Positions 46,278 through 55,044 of a stretch of 64,000 bases of DNA are shown here, one piece after another (position 1 is the stretch's first letter; every line of letters begins with the position of its first letter). The notes below the pieces were generated by a model. The model did no database searches and was not told where the DNA came from. It saw only the letters and a program-made list of their open reading frames with translations. Made by a program: the position numbers and the translations under genes. The stretch comes from Burkholderiales bacterium Ga0077543 (GTDB lineage Bacteria > Pseudomonadota > Gammaproteobacteria > Burkholderiales > Burkholderiaceae_C), in NCBI GenBank assembly GCA_001464055.1, contig LNET01000073.1, positions 1-64,000 on the forward strand. Reading direction: 5' to 3'.

Positions 46278-47525
46278 TCAGCGGTACAGCGGCAGCGTGT
46301 CGAGCCGGTTCTCGATGTCGGCCAGCACCTGCTGGTAGCGCGGCGAACCCACGGCACCGAACTTCGCCTCGAACTCGGCCTGGTCCAGGAATTCCGGCAG
46401 GTCGGCCACGGGTGGCAGCAGCGCGGCTTCGTCGACGCCGCGCGCCAGCCGGTCCTGCAGCAGCGCGGGCTGCCCCGCGGCCAGCCGGCCGAAACGCAGG
46501 CCGGCGCGGTTGGCCGCCAGGTCGGTGAAGCTGAAGCCGCTGCCGCCGTTGGCGTCGGCCACTTCCTTGGCCAGGCCGATGGCGTGGGTCAGCGGGTTGG
46601 TGCCTTCCATCGCCAGGAAAGCCGACACCAGGAAGTGCTGCGGAAAGTCGGTTCGGTCGGCCAGCCGCACCTGCAGACGGCGGGGCTGCGGCCACCCGCG
46701 TGCTGCCGGCACCACGCTGCCCAGGCGCCGCCCGGTGGCGTACATCGCCAGTGTCAGAACCGCGGCACGGTTCTCTGCCGCCGCGTCGTTCGTCAGCGAA
46801 CGCTGGCGTGCCAGTTCGAACATCGGCCCCAGCAATGCCGGCAGCGGCAGTACCCAACCCTGGCCGCGGGCCGTCAGGTCGGCGAGCAGGGCGTTGTAGG
46901 CCTGCAGCCGGGCCTGTTCGTCTGGCGGGGTCAGGGCAGCCAGCACGCGCTGCGACGTGTCGGTCTGCCAGATGTAGTCGATCGCCATCTCGCGGTCCTG
47001 GAATCGCACTTGTTGCACGACTTCGGGAATCAGGGCCAGGTCGGGTACCGCGCCCAGGCGTTGGGCTGCCGCTTCGAGCAGCGGCCAGGCCAGGGCCCTG
47101 GGCAGCGGCAGGCTGCCCAGTTGCCATTGCGCCAGGGTGGGCAGGCCCGGGGCCTGGTGCAGTTCGGCCCGCAGGTTCAGCCAGCCGGCCAGCGGGCCCC
47201 AGCGCCAGGGCAGGCTGGCCACCAGCCGCGCCTGCTGCGGCTGCAGGGCCACGGCCACGCGCACGCCCAGCAGGCGGTGAGCGGCGTGGTTCAGCAGCAG
47301 TTCGATGTCGCGGTCGTTCACCGTCATCTGCGTCAGCCGCCCGGGCACGCTGCGGCGCGGGTCGTGGCTGCGTGCCACGCCCAGGGCATGGGCCACGTCG
47401 TTGACGCTGATGTCGCTGCGCTCGACCACCGCCGGCTGGCGGTCGACGGCCAGCATCAGCAGGACGGCGGCAGTCAGCATCAGCGCGAACAGGCTGCCGG
47501 CCGTCCACCGTATCCAGGGTTTCAT
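46278..47525 (-). CDS. Exported protein of unknown function
   Basis: 415 residues. N-terminal membrane anchor or uncleaved signal (WTAGSLFALMLTAAVLLMLAV, about 8-28). The rest is extracytoplasmic. Not recognised by me beyond similarity to hypothetical proteins. Leu/Ala-rich helices are interspersed with blocks such as FSFTDLAANRAGLRFGRLA near 325-345. No catalytic motif is obvious. Starts at 47525 (MKPWIRW) or 47543 are both possible. It is divergent from corA and convergent with the FrnE-like gene, with a 12-nt gap. Confidence 0.6.
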   Translation of the reverse strand: MKPWIRWTAGSLFALMLTAAVLLMLAVDRQPAVVERSDISVNDVAHALGVARSHDPRRSVPGRLTQMTVNDRDIELLLNHAAHRLLGVRVAVALQPQQARLVASLPWRWGPLAGWLNLRAELHQAPGLPTLAQWQLGSLPLPRALAWPLLEAAAQRLGAVPDLALIPEVVQQVRFQDREMAIDYIWQTDTSQRVLAALTPPDEQARLQAYNALLADLTARGQGWVLPLPALLGPMFELARQRSLTNDAAAENRAAVLTLAMYATGRRLGSVVPAARGWPQPRRLQVRLADRTDFPQHFLVSAFLAMEGTNPLTHAIGLAKEVADANGGSGFSFTDLAANRAGLRFGRLAAGQPALLQDRLARGVDEAALLPPVADLPEFLDQAEFEAKFGAVGSPRYQQVLADIENRLDTLPLYR

Positions 47526-47587
47526 GGACCGGGAGTCTGCCATCGCAGCGGCCCGGGGCAGCGGCCAGGCAGCACGGTGCTGGCCCT

Positions 47588-47593
47588 CATAAT
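47588..47593 (+). promoter_or_regulatory. -10-like hexamer directly before corA
   Basis: CATAAT with 8 nt to the corA ATG. No Shine-Dalgarno site lies between, so a leaderless transcript is possible. No -35 is evident. Confidence 0.35.
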
Positions 47594-47601
47594 GGACGTT
47601 C

Positions 47602-48579
47602 ATGCTGAATGTCTTCACCCTCGTCAACGGCAGGCTGGTCCAGCACGAAGTGTCCAGGGCCGAAGGGCTGGTCGGCGTGCAGCCGGTCTGGGTCGACATG
47701 GAAGCGCCCACCCCCGAGGAAAAGGGCTGGGTCACCAGCCGGTTCGGCCTGGTGGTGCCCAGTGATGCGGTCGACGACGACCTGGAAGAGTCGGCGCGTT
47801 TCTACGAGGAAGACAACGGCGAGCTGCACATCCGTTCTGACTTTCTTGTCGATGCCGAGCCCGGTGTCGACGGCCGCCCGGCGCGCAACGTGCGTGTGGC
47901 CTTCATCCTGCGCGACCGGGTGCTGTTTTCGGTGCACGGCGAGGACCTGCCGGTGTTCCGCCTGCTGCGGCTGCGGGCACGGCGCACGCCGGCGCTCATC
48001 GAAGACGCCAAGGACGTGCTGCTCAAGCTGTACGACGCCGACGCCGAATTCTCGGCCGACGCCCTGGAAGGCATCTACGACGGGCTGGAAAAAGTCAGCG
48101 CGCGCGTGCTGAAGCAGGACGTGGACGACCGCACCGCCGGCGAGATCCTGACCGCCATCGCGCGCGAGGAAGACCTGAACGGCCGCATCCGCCGCAACGT
48201 GATGGACACCCGCCGGGCCCTGAGCTTCATGATGCGCAGCCGCATGCTGAGCGCCGAGCAGTTCGAGGAAGCGCGACAGATCATGCGCGACATCGACAGC
48301 CTGGACAGCCATACCGCCTTCCTGTTCGACAAGATCAACTTCCTGATGGATGCCACCGTCGGCTTCATCAACATCAACCAGAACAAGATCATCAAGATCT
48401 TCTCGGTGGCCAGCGTGGCCTTGCTGCCACCCACGCTGATCGCCAGCGTCTACGGCATGAACTTCGAGTTCATGCCGGAACTGAAGTGGCAATACGGCTA
48501 TGCCTTCGCCATCTCGCTGATGGTGGCTTCGGTGGCAGCGCCACTCCTGTTCTTCGTGCGCAAGGGCTGGTTGCGCTAG
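47602..48579 (+). CDS. corA: CorA-type magnesium transporter
   Basis: 325 residues. Large cytoplasmic funnel domain (1-260) followed by two membrane helices: IIKIFSVASVALLPPTLIAS ending in the selectivity motif YGMNF at about 289-293, then AFAISLMVASVAAPLLFFV. Ends in a short basic tail KGWLR. Imports Mg2+ and sometimes Co2+/Ni2+. Convergent with the CHASE2 kinase gene, 46 nt between stops. Confidence 0.93.
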   Translation: MLNVFTLVNGRLVQHEVSRAEGLVGVQPVWVDMEAPTPEEKGWVTSRFGLVVPSDAVDDDLEESARFYEEDNGELHIRSDFLVDAEPGVDGRPARNVRVAFILRDRVLFSVHGEDLPVFRLLRLRARRTPALIEDAKDVLLKLYDADAEFSADALEGIYDGLEKVSARVLKQDVDDRTAGEILTAIAREEDLNGRIRRNVMDTRRALSFMMRSRMLSAEQFEEARQIMRDIDSLDSHTAFLFDKINFLMDATVGFININQNKIIKIFSVASVALLPPTLIASVYGMNFEFMPELKWQYGYAFAISLMVASVAAPLLFFVRKGWLR

Positions 48580-48625
48580 CAGGGCCTGGCCAGGACGGGC
48601 CTCGGCGGGAGCCTGAGCGGCGGCG

Positions 48626-51451
48626 TCACGCCGGGTCCTCGACCGACAGCGCCGCAATCACGCCCGGGAGCACGGCCAGGGTGTTGGCATGGGCCTGCGC
48701 GTCGGGCGCCTGACCGGGTTCGGCCTTCCACAACGAACGTTCCAGCGCCTGGGCGTGGGCGGCCAGTTCATGGGCGCCGATGCTGCCGGCAATGCCGTTC
48801 AGGTCATGGGCCAGTCGGTGGGCGCGTTCGGGCTGTTCATCGCGCAGAGCCTGTTCGAAGTGCTTGTCCCAATCGCTGAGGAAGACCAGGGCATGCTCAC
48901 GCATGCGCGCCTGGAGTGCGGTGTCGTCGCGCACACGTTCGTCGGCCGCGCGGGGGTTCAGCACGGCGCGCAGCGATGTGCCCGCGCCGGCTCCTAGCGG
49001 GCCTGCCGCCGCCGGCGGGCGGGCCAGGCGGACAATGGCGCCAACCAGCATCTCGCGCGTGAAAGGCTTGGGCAGATGGTGGTCGCAGCCGGCGTCCAGG
49101 CTGGCCTGCACGTCGCTGGGAAAAGCGTTGGCCGTCAGGGCGACGATCGGCGTGCGCAGGCGGGCGCCCTGGATTTCGAGTCTGCGCAATTCGCGCGTCA
49201 CCGTCAGCCCGTCCATGCCGGGCATCTGCACGTCGATGAAGGCCAGCGCGAAGTCCCGGCGCTGGAGCAGGTCGAGTGCTGCCGGGCCATTCGTGGCGTG
49301 GTGCAGGTCCAGTTTCAGGTCCTGCAGCATGGCGCGAAAGATGTAGGCATTGACCTCGTTGTCTTCGGCCAGCAGCACCGGCAGCGGGCCGGCCTGCAGC
49401 ATCCAGTCGGGCAGGCTCGTGGGTTCCCCGAGCGCAGCAGCTGGGCTGGTGGCAGCGCCGGCCTGGCCCGGGCCGGATTCGGGCAGTGCTGGCGGCGGCG
49501 CGGTCGGCAGCGGCAGGCGCAGGGTGAAAGTGCTGCCCATGCCCGGCGTGCTCTGCAATTGCACCGTGCCGCCCATCAGCGCCATCAGGCTGCGGGTGAT
49601 CGACAGCCCGAGGCCGGTCCCGCCATAGATGCGCGTGACGCTCCCATCGGCCTGGGAAAAAGGCTCGAACACGGTGTCGAGCTTGCTGGCGGCGATGCCG
49701 ATGCCGGTGTCCTTCACGTCGAAGCGCAGCAGCTTGCGGTCGTCGGGGTCGGGCATGGCCAGCACGATGACCTCGCCGCGCTGCGTGAACTTGATGGCGT
49801 TGCCCACCAGGTTCGTCAGGGCCTGTTCCAGGCGCATCCGGTCGCCGACGACACGCTCGGCCAGCAGCGGCGAGATCTCCAGCGTCAGCGTGATGCCCTT
49901 GTCATCGGCACGCATGCGCAGCAGCCGCACCAGTTGCTCGAGCATGTGGCGCAGGTCGAAAGGCGCGGGATGGATTTCCAGCCGCCCTGCCTCGACCTTG
50001 GACAGATCGAGCAGGTCGTTGATGAGGGCGTGCAGGTTCTGGCCAGCTTCGCGGAACACCTGCACGTGCAGCCGCTGCTGCGCGTCCAGCGGCGTGGCCG
50101 CGAGCAGTTCCGACACGCCCAGCAGCGCGTTCAGCGGGGTGCGGATCTCATGGCTGACGTTGGCCAGGAAGGCCGCCTTCGCCTTGGCCGTGGCGGCCGC
50201 GATGTCGAGCTCGCGCGCCAGGCGCTGGCGTGCGGCCGTCTGGTCGCGCTGGAACAGCCACATGGCCATGGCCAGGCCTGCGGCCAGGGTGGCCAGTGGC
50301 GGCAGCCACGCCGTGGGCTGCCGTCCCACCAGCAGTACCGACAACGCCACAGCGGCCAGTACCAGGGTCACCAGCCCGGTGGTGGTGGCCTCGCGTGAAG
50401 GCTTGACGCGTCCACGCATCACGGCAAGGGCTGCCGGAATCAGGGCCAGCAGCAGCAAGGCGAAGTCCAGGCGCCGGTCGTGTGGCAATGCGTCCTGGCC
50501 CTTGGCCATCGTCGAGTAGATCTGCGCCAGCACCTCGGTGCCCGAGGCTTGACCTCGCGTCGTCATCACCGTGTCGGCGAGCAGGGCGCTGCTGCCGATG
50601 AAAACGACGCGTCCGGCCACCGCGGCGCGCAGGGCGGTGGCGTCGCCCTGTCCCCGTGCCACGGCGGCCAGTTCGGTGAATGGCAGGACCCGCGGCCACA
50701 GCGCCGGTGCAGGCATGAGAAGCCGGTAGTTGCCGTGTTCGTCCAGTTGCACGGGCGGCGCATCGGGTTTCAGCATCAGATGCAGCGCCAAGGGCATGGT
50801 CGGCAGCCTCGCCCGGGCGTCCTGGTGCCAGGCTGGCAGGCTGCGCAGCACGCCATCGCTGTCCAGCGGCGTGGTGATGACGCCGAAGCGCGGCGGTGGG
50901 CCGCCCTGCCAGGTACTGGCTGCCGGCAGGGCCAGCGCAGGCCAGATCCGTGCCGGCGGCTCGGCCGCGGCGGGCAGCACGGCGCTGCCCGCCAGTGCCT
51001 GAAGCGGCGCGACCTGGTCGGTGCCGGTCTGCAGCGCGGCTGCAGCCAGTACCACGGGCGCGCCAGGCCGGGCGAGGGCGCGGGCCAAAGCCGCGTCGGC
51101 GGGCTCCCTGTCGGCCAGCAACAGGTCGATGGCGATGGCGCGGGCGCCGGCTTCGCGCAGCACGTCGATCGCCAGCGCGTAGACGTCGCGCTGGTAGGGC
51201 CAGTTCCCGAACTGCGGCTGCAGAACTGCCAGCGAGTCGTCGTCGATGTCGAAGACAAGCACCTGGTCGCTCTGATGCGCGGGCGCCAGCCAATGGAGCT
51301 GCAGGTCGTCGGTGCTGCGACCGAGCAACTGGCCCAGTGGGGTCAGCGTCATCAGGGCGCCCACCAGTGCGGCCACCAGCAACACGGGCCAGGGCCGTCT
51401 GCGGGAACCCGACTTCAGAGCAGCAGCAACAAGGGCAGCAGCCACGGCCAC
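48626..51451 (-). CDS. CHASE2 hybrid sensor histidine kinase
   Basis: About 941 residues. N-terminal membrane helix (about 22-42), extracytoplasmic CHASE2 sensor (about 50-300), three C-terminal membrane helices (about 320-400), HisKA with LANVSHEIRTPLNALLG (His about 434), HATPase_c (NAIKFTQRG, DTGIGI, GGTGLGLSI), a receiver domain (LLAEDNEVNAYIF, Asp in FIDVQMPGMDG about 737) and a C-terminal HPt (LAHDLNGIAGSIGA, His about 882). It is a complete phosphorelay in one chain. The start is GTG 51451 or 51445 and overlaps the end of the FecR gene, so the two are coupled. The output regulator is not adjacent. Confidence 0.9.
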   Translation of the reverse strand: MAVAAALVAAALKSGSRRRPWPVLLVAALVGALMTLTPLGQLLGRSTDDLQLHWLAPAHQSDQVLVFDIDDDSLAVLQPQFGNWPYQRDVYALAIDVLREAGARAIAIDLLLADREPADAALARALARPGAPVVLAAAALQTGTDQVAPLQALAGSAVLPAAAEPPARIWPALALPAASTWQGGPPPRFGVITTPLDSDGVLRSLPAWHQDARARLPTMPLALHLMLKPDAPPVQLDEHGNYRLLMPAPALWPRVLPFTELAAVARGQGDATALRAAVAGRVVFIGSSALLADTVMTTRGQASGTEVLAQIYSTMAKGQDALPHDRRLDFALLLLALIPAALAVMRGRVKPSREATTTGLVTLVLAAVALSVLLVGRQPTAWLPPLATLAAGLAMAMWLFQRDQTAARQRLARELDIAAATAKAKAAFLANVSHEIRTPLNALLGVSELLAATPLDAQQRLHVQVFREAGQNLHALINDLLDLSKVEAGRLEIHPAPFDLRHMLEQLVRLLRMRADDKGITLTLEISPLLAERVVGDRMRLEQALTNLVGNAIKFTQRGEVIVLAMPDPDDRKLLRFDVKDTGIGIAASKLDTVFEPFSQADGSVTRIYGGTGLGLSITRSLMALMGGTVQLQSTPGMGSTFTLRLPLPTAPPPALPESGPGQAGAATSPAAALGEPTSLPDWMLQAGPLPVLLAEDNEVNAYIFRAMLQDLKLDLHHATNGPAALDLLQRRDFALAFIDVQMPGMDGLTVTRELRRLEIQGARLRTPIVALTANAFPSDVQASLDAGCDHHLPKPFTREMLVGAIVRLARPPAAAGPLGAGAGTSLRAVLNPRAADERVRDDTALQARMREHALVFLSDWDKHFEQALRDEQPERAHRLAHDLNGIAGSIGAHELAAHAQALERSLWKAEPGQAPDAQAHANTLAVLPGVIAALSVEDPA

Positions 51452-53100
51452 CAGACAGTATGCGGAACGTCGACGAGCTGCGCGGAACCAAAGGCTCCGG
51501 CCCGGCCATCGGCGCCGATGGTCCGCACGCGCACGTGGTAGGTGCCGGGCCTGGGGTCGGGCAGCAATTGCTCGGTGCCGCTCACGCGTTCATCGAGAAC
51601 GATCTCGGCGAAGGCCGGGTCGCGCGCGACCTGCACCTGGTAGGTGGCGCCAGGCAGTCCAGACGCACTCCAGCCGACGACGACGCCGGCGTCGGTGCTG
51701 CGGGGTGCCTGCGCCGCTGGCGCGGCCGGTGGCGGGGGCGGCGGCACCCGTTGGAACTGCCGGGTGTCGCCCCAGGGGCCGATGTCGCCGTCGGCGGTGA
51801 TGCTGCCCACGCGCCAGTGCCAGGTGCCCAGCGGCAAGGTCGCGACGAACTCGGTATCGGTCAGGTCGGCGCGTGCCAGCACGGGGTTGGCAAAGCCTGG
51901 CTCGTCCGCAATCTCCAGACGGTAGCGCAGTGCCAGGGGGTTGCGGGCCCAGCCCAGGGTGGTGCGTTCGGTGTCCAGCGTCTCGCTGGCGCGCGGGCGC
52001 AGCTGGAAGGGCGGCACCGGCTGCGTGTCCAGCTCGAAAGGATGGCTGGCATTGCGGCCTTCCAGGCCCTGGGCGTCGATGGCGCGCAAGCGCAGTTCGT
52101 AGCGCCCGTCGGGCAGGGGTTCGGCCCACTGCACCTGCGCCTGATCGACCACGGTTTCGAGCACGAGCCGGGGCGGGTCGGTGGCGGCGTCGAGCACCTG
52201 GGCGCGGAAGCGGCTGGTACCGACAGCCGCCGGCCAGGCCAGTTGCAGCGGAAGCCGTTCGACGCGCCCGGGCAGCCCCCCGAGCATGGGCGCTGCCAGC
52301 AGTGTCTGGGGTGCTGCCGTACCCTGTGGCGTGGCGACGGCACCGAACCCGGCATCGACGATGCGCGGGCCGGCGCTGACCTGACCGCTCTCGACTTCGA
52401 CCAGGGTGCGGGCTTCGTCGACGCGTGCGCGGAAGCTGGTGCCGCGCACACCCAGGTTCACGGCCGGGGTGCGCAGTTCGAAGCGAGGTGGGGTCCGCTG
52501 CGGCTGAACCTGGGTCTCGGCGCCGCCGGCGTCCAGCCGCACTTGCGTGCGCACGACGGGGCTGGCGCCCAGCCGGCCATGGCTGTCCAGGCGCAGCCGG
52601 CCGTTCGGGCCCAGCTGTGTGCGTGAACCGTCGGCAAAGCGCAGGAAGACCGAGGACTGCGCGCCAGTGACGACGACGTCGCCGGCGCGCAGCAGGGCAG
52701 CGGCGAGCAGGGGTTGCCGCGCCGCGCCGCCGCGCTCGAGCCAGACCTCACCATGCGCTTGCAGGACTTCGGCGTCCAGGGGTTCGGCGCGCAGCAGCGC
52801 CACCGGAATGCGCAATTCACTGCCCGGGCGCAGCCGCCGAGGGTCGGCCACGCGGTTCAGGCGCTGGACGACGCGCCAGCTGGCACCGGGATGCAACAGC
52901 TGGTTTTGCAGGCCGATCAAGGTGTCGCCGGGGGCGACGACATGGGTCCACATCGCCGGTTCAGCCGAGGCCGACGCGGCGACACTGGCTGGCAGTTGGG
53001 GGGGCGCTGCTTTACACTCTGTTGCCAATGCAGCGGCACAGCCCAGCATTGCGCAGGCCAGGCCTCGTGCAGAGCGGGCAGCAGTGACCAAGGAAGGCAT
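51415..53100 (-). CDS. FecR-domain protein with LysM and FN3-like repeats
   Basis: 561 residues. Signal peptide to about 31. LysM domain about 51-100 (THVVAPGDTLIGLQNQLL, RLRPGSELRIPVALL) for peptidoglycan contact, FecR beta domain about 108-245 (GDVVVTGAQSSVFLRFADGS, NLGVRGTSFRARVDEARTLV), then FN3-like beta repeats (about 285-530) and a C-terminal hydrophobic anchor WWPWLLPLLLLL. In related genomes FecR-LysM proteins sit beside CHASE2 kinases or cyclases and probably form the periplasmic signal input. Start ATG 53100 has GGAA 4-8 nt upstream. Confidence 0.87.
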   Translation of the reverse strand: MPSLVTAARSARGLACAMLGCAAALATECKAAPPQLPASVAASASAEPAMWTHVVAPGDTLIGLQNQLLHPGASWRVVQRLNRVADPRRLRPGSELRIPVALLRAEPLDAEVLQAHGEVWLERGGAARQPLLAAALLRAGDVVVTGAQSSVFLRFADGSRTQLGPNGRLRLDSHGRLGASPVVRTQVRLDAGGAETQVQPQRTPPRFELRTPAVNLGVRGTSFRARVDEARTLVEVESGQVSAGPRIVDAGFGAVATPQGTAAPQTLLAAPMLGGLPGRVERLPLQLAWPAAVGTSRFRAQVLDAATDPPRLVLETVVDQAQVQWAEPLPDGRYELRLRAIDAQGLEGRNASHPFELDTQPVPPFQLRPRASETLDTERTTLGWARNPLALRYRLEIADEPGFANPVLARADLTDTEFVATLPLGTWHWRVGSITADGDIGPWGDTRQFQRVPPPPPPAAPAAQAPRSTDAGVVVGWSASGLPGATYQVQVARDPAFAEIVLDERVSGTEQLLPDPRPGTYHVRVRTIGADGRAGAFGSAQLVDVPHTVWWPWLLPLLLLL

Positions 53101-53130
53101 TCTTTCCAGGAAGAAGGCGAACAGCGCACG

Positions 53131-53160
53131 GCGCCTGGCTTTCGGTCGAAGGCCAGGCGC
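53131..53160 (-). terminator. Long 14-bp-stem hairpin at end of lipid operon
   Basis: Left arm 53131-53144 (GCGCCTGGCTTTCG) pairs with right arm 53147-53160 (CGAAGGCCAGGCGC) with one G-T wobble and a 2-nt loop. It lies after the last gene of the eight-gene operon (NTF2-like, stop at 53221) and 31 nt before the FecR start. It lacks a T-run, so it is either a terminator of the hairpin-only kind, an mRNA 3'-end stabiliser, or an operator for the FecR-CHASE2 unit. Confidence 0.5.
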
Positions 53161-53220
53161 TCGCGCAACACGGGACTATGCCATGCCGGAATTTCTGGCC
53201 CCGACCAGGGTCAGCCGGGC

Positions 53221-53661
53221 TCAGCTGGAAGCGCGCTTTTTCAGCCAGCGCATCAAGGCACCCACCACCGGCAGCTTCTCGTACAGCTCTTCGGCAGCGT
53301 CCCAGTAGTCGCGGTGCATCGTCACCCGGCCGTCCTCGGCCAGCAGCAGGTGGCTGCTGCCCCGGATGCACTGCTCGCCGGGGCCCAGGCGATGCTGGCG
53401 GAACAGGAAGTCCCAGGTCAGGAAACACTGGTGGCCCTGCACCACCACGTCGTGGACGACAAAACGTGGGCCCTGCAGGTTCACGAACATGTGCTCGAAG
53501 ATGGCGCGGATGGCGGGCACGCCCTGCACCTCGTTGAACGGGTCCTTGAAGCGCGCGTTGTCGGTGTAGAGCAGGTCCATGCGCGCCAGGTCGGCCGGCT
53601 TGATCTGCTCGAAGAAGCCCTGGATGCGACGGGCGGCGGCTTCGGCATCGGCTTGCTGCAT
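53221..53661 (-). CDS. NTF2-like (SnoaL-type) protein
   Basis: 146 residues, single cone-shaped alpha+beta fold typical of nuclear-transport-factor-2-like proteins. Seen: RIQGFFEQIKPADLARMDLL, ARFKDPFNEVQG, VVQGHQCFLTWDF, YWDAAEELYEKLP. Ends with basic KKRASS. Last gene of the operon; start 17 nt after the SDR stop. It may be an isomerase or a ligand-binding helper in lipid modification; catalytic residues cannot be assigned. Confidence 0.82.
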   Translation of the reverse strand: MQQADAEAAARRIQGFFEQIKPADLARMDLLYTDNARFKDPFNEVQGVPAIRAIFEHMFVNLQGPRFVVHDVVVQGHQCFLTWDFLFRQHRLGPGEQCIRGSSHLLLAEDGRVTMHRDYWDAAEELYEKLPVVGALMRWLKKRASS

Positions 53662-53678
53662 GGTCCGGTCCCGCCGCC

Positions 53679-54464
53679 CTAGAGCCCGGTGGAGCGGCGC
53701 ACCGCCGCGAAGTAGGCGCCGTAGGGCAGGTGCCGCAGGCCCTTCAGCCAGAGCGTGAAGCGCTTGGGGAAGTGGATCTCGAATTCGCCACGCTCCCAGC
53801 CCCGCACCACTTCCAGCGCGGCTTGTGCCGGGGTGATCAGCGCCGGCATCTTGAAGGCGTTCTGCGCCGTCAGCGGTGTCTCGACGAATCCGGGGTTGAT
53901 GACCGAGATGCCGACATGGCTGTCTTCCAGGTCCATGTACAGGGTTTCGGCCAGGTTGATCAGCGCCGCCTTCGTGGGCCCGTAGGCCAGGGACTTCGGC
54001 AAGCCGCGGAATCCGGCCACGCTGGACACCAGGCTCAGATGTGCCGGCTGCCCGGCCCGGCCCTGGGCCAGCAGGGTGGGCAACACCGCGTCCAGCAGGT
54101 ACAGCGCGCCGACATAGTTCACCTGCACGTGGCGCAAGGCGATGTCCAGGTCGAATTCGGTGGCCCGCATGGGCGTGTAGGTGCCGGCAAAGTAGGCCAC
54201 GAGGTCGATGCGTCCGTGGCGTTGCACGATGCCCGCGGCCGCGGCCCGCATGGCGTCGCGGTCGGTCGCGTCCAGCGCCAGGGCCTCGCTGCCGGGGTGG
54301 GCGGCCGCAAACGCTTCCAGCGCTTCCCGGCTGCGCGCCGAGACCACCACCCGCGCCCCCAGGCCGTGCAGGCGTTCGGCCGTGGCCCGACCGATGCCGC
54401 TGGAAGCGCCCAGCAGCCAGACCGTGCGGCCGGTCCAGGTGTCGATGCGCGGGTTCAGTGCCAT
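53679..54464 (-). CDS. Short-chain dehydrogenase/reductase
   Basis: 261 residues. NAD(P)-binding GASSGIGRATAERLHG near 20-35 (TGxxxGxG-type), DATDRDAMRA, NYVGALYLLDAVLPTL, catalytic Ser (SLVSSVAG, about 145) and Tyr-x3-Lys in LAYGPTKAALINLAE (about 158-165). Likely NADP-dependent on a lipid-derived substrate given its operon partners. 46 nt downstream of the DUF3833 gene. Confidence 0.87.
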   Translation of the reverse strand: MALNPRIDTWTGRTVWLLGASSGIGRATAERLHGLGARVVVSARSREALEAFAAAHPGSEALALDATDRDAMRAAAAGIVQRHGRIDLVAYFAGTYTPMRATEFDLDIALRHVQVNYVGALYLLDAVLPTLLAQGRAGQPAHLSLVSSVAGFRGLPKSLAYGPTKAALINLAETLYMDLEDSHVGISVINPGFVETPLTAQNAFKMPALITPAQAALEVVRGWERGEFEIHFPKRFTLWLKGLRHLPYGAYFAAVRRSTGL

Positions 54465-54510
54465 GCAGGCCTTCTGTCTTTGTTCGGGCCTGGGCCCGCA
54501 GTGCTCTTGT

Positions 54511-55044
54511 TCAGATTTTGTAGAACGATAGCGTCACTTCACCCAGGCGGATTCCGAACTTGCTCATCACCGCCTTGTTCAGCATGACCTTGTCGTCCAT
54601 CAGGTACATCCAGTCGTCGAACTGCACCTCGTAGACCTTGTCGTCCACCGGCAACTTCAGGGTGTAGCGCCAGTTCAGCGCATTGCCCGCAGCCACGCCC
54701 ACGGCTTCGCCCACCACGTCGTCGGCGCGGCCGCTCCAGCGGCCGTTGCCCAGGTCGGTCAGGCGCCAGACGCGGCGTTCGGTCTTGCCGTCGCTGTAGG
54801 TGAAGCGTTCGTCCAGAACGCCTTCCTGGCCCTGCCAGGTGCCGGTCATCTGCACGGTGAAGCGGCGCGCCACCTTGCCCGATCGGTCGGTGAAGATGCC
54901 GTGGGCGACCAGCGGGCCGTTGAAGTAGGTCTTCAGATCGAGCACCGGCTTTTCGCTGGCGTAGTCGGCCGGCTTCGGCCCGGCGCAACCCGTCACGGTG
55001 AGCACGGCCGCAGCGGCGGCCAGCAAGGCAAGGCGACGTTTCAT
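54511..55044 (-). CDS. DUF3833 lipoprotein
   Basis: 177 residues. Lipobox VTGCAGP with Cys20, so an outer-membrane-facing lipoprotein. The DUF3833 domain (about 30-177) has lipocalin-like beta character: TYFNGPLVAHGIFTDRSGKV, YTLKLPVDDKVYEVQFDDWM, MSKFGIRLGEVTLSFYKI. It regularly accompanies CFA-type methyltransferase operons and may carry modified lipid. ATGA overlap with the MFS gene stop. Confidence 0.86.
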   Translation of the reverse strand: MKRRLALLAAAAAVLTVTGCAGPKPADYASEKPVLDLKTYFNGPLVAHGIFTDRSGKVARRFTVQMTGTWQGQEGVLDERFTYSDGKTERRVWRLTDLGNGRWSGRADDVVGEAVGVAAGNALNWRYTLKLPVDDKVYEVQFDDWMYLMDDKVMLNKAVMSKFGIRLGEVTLSFYKI

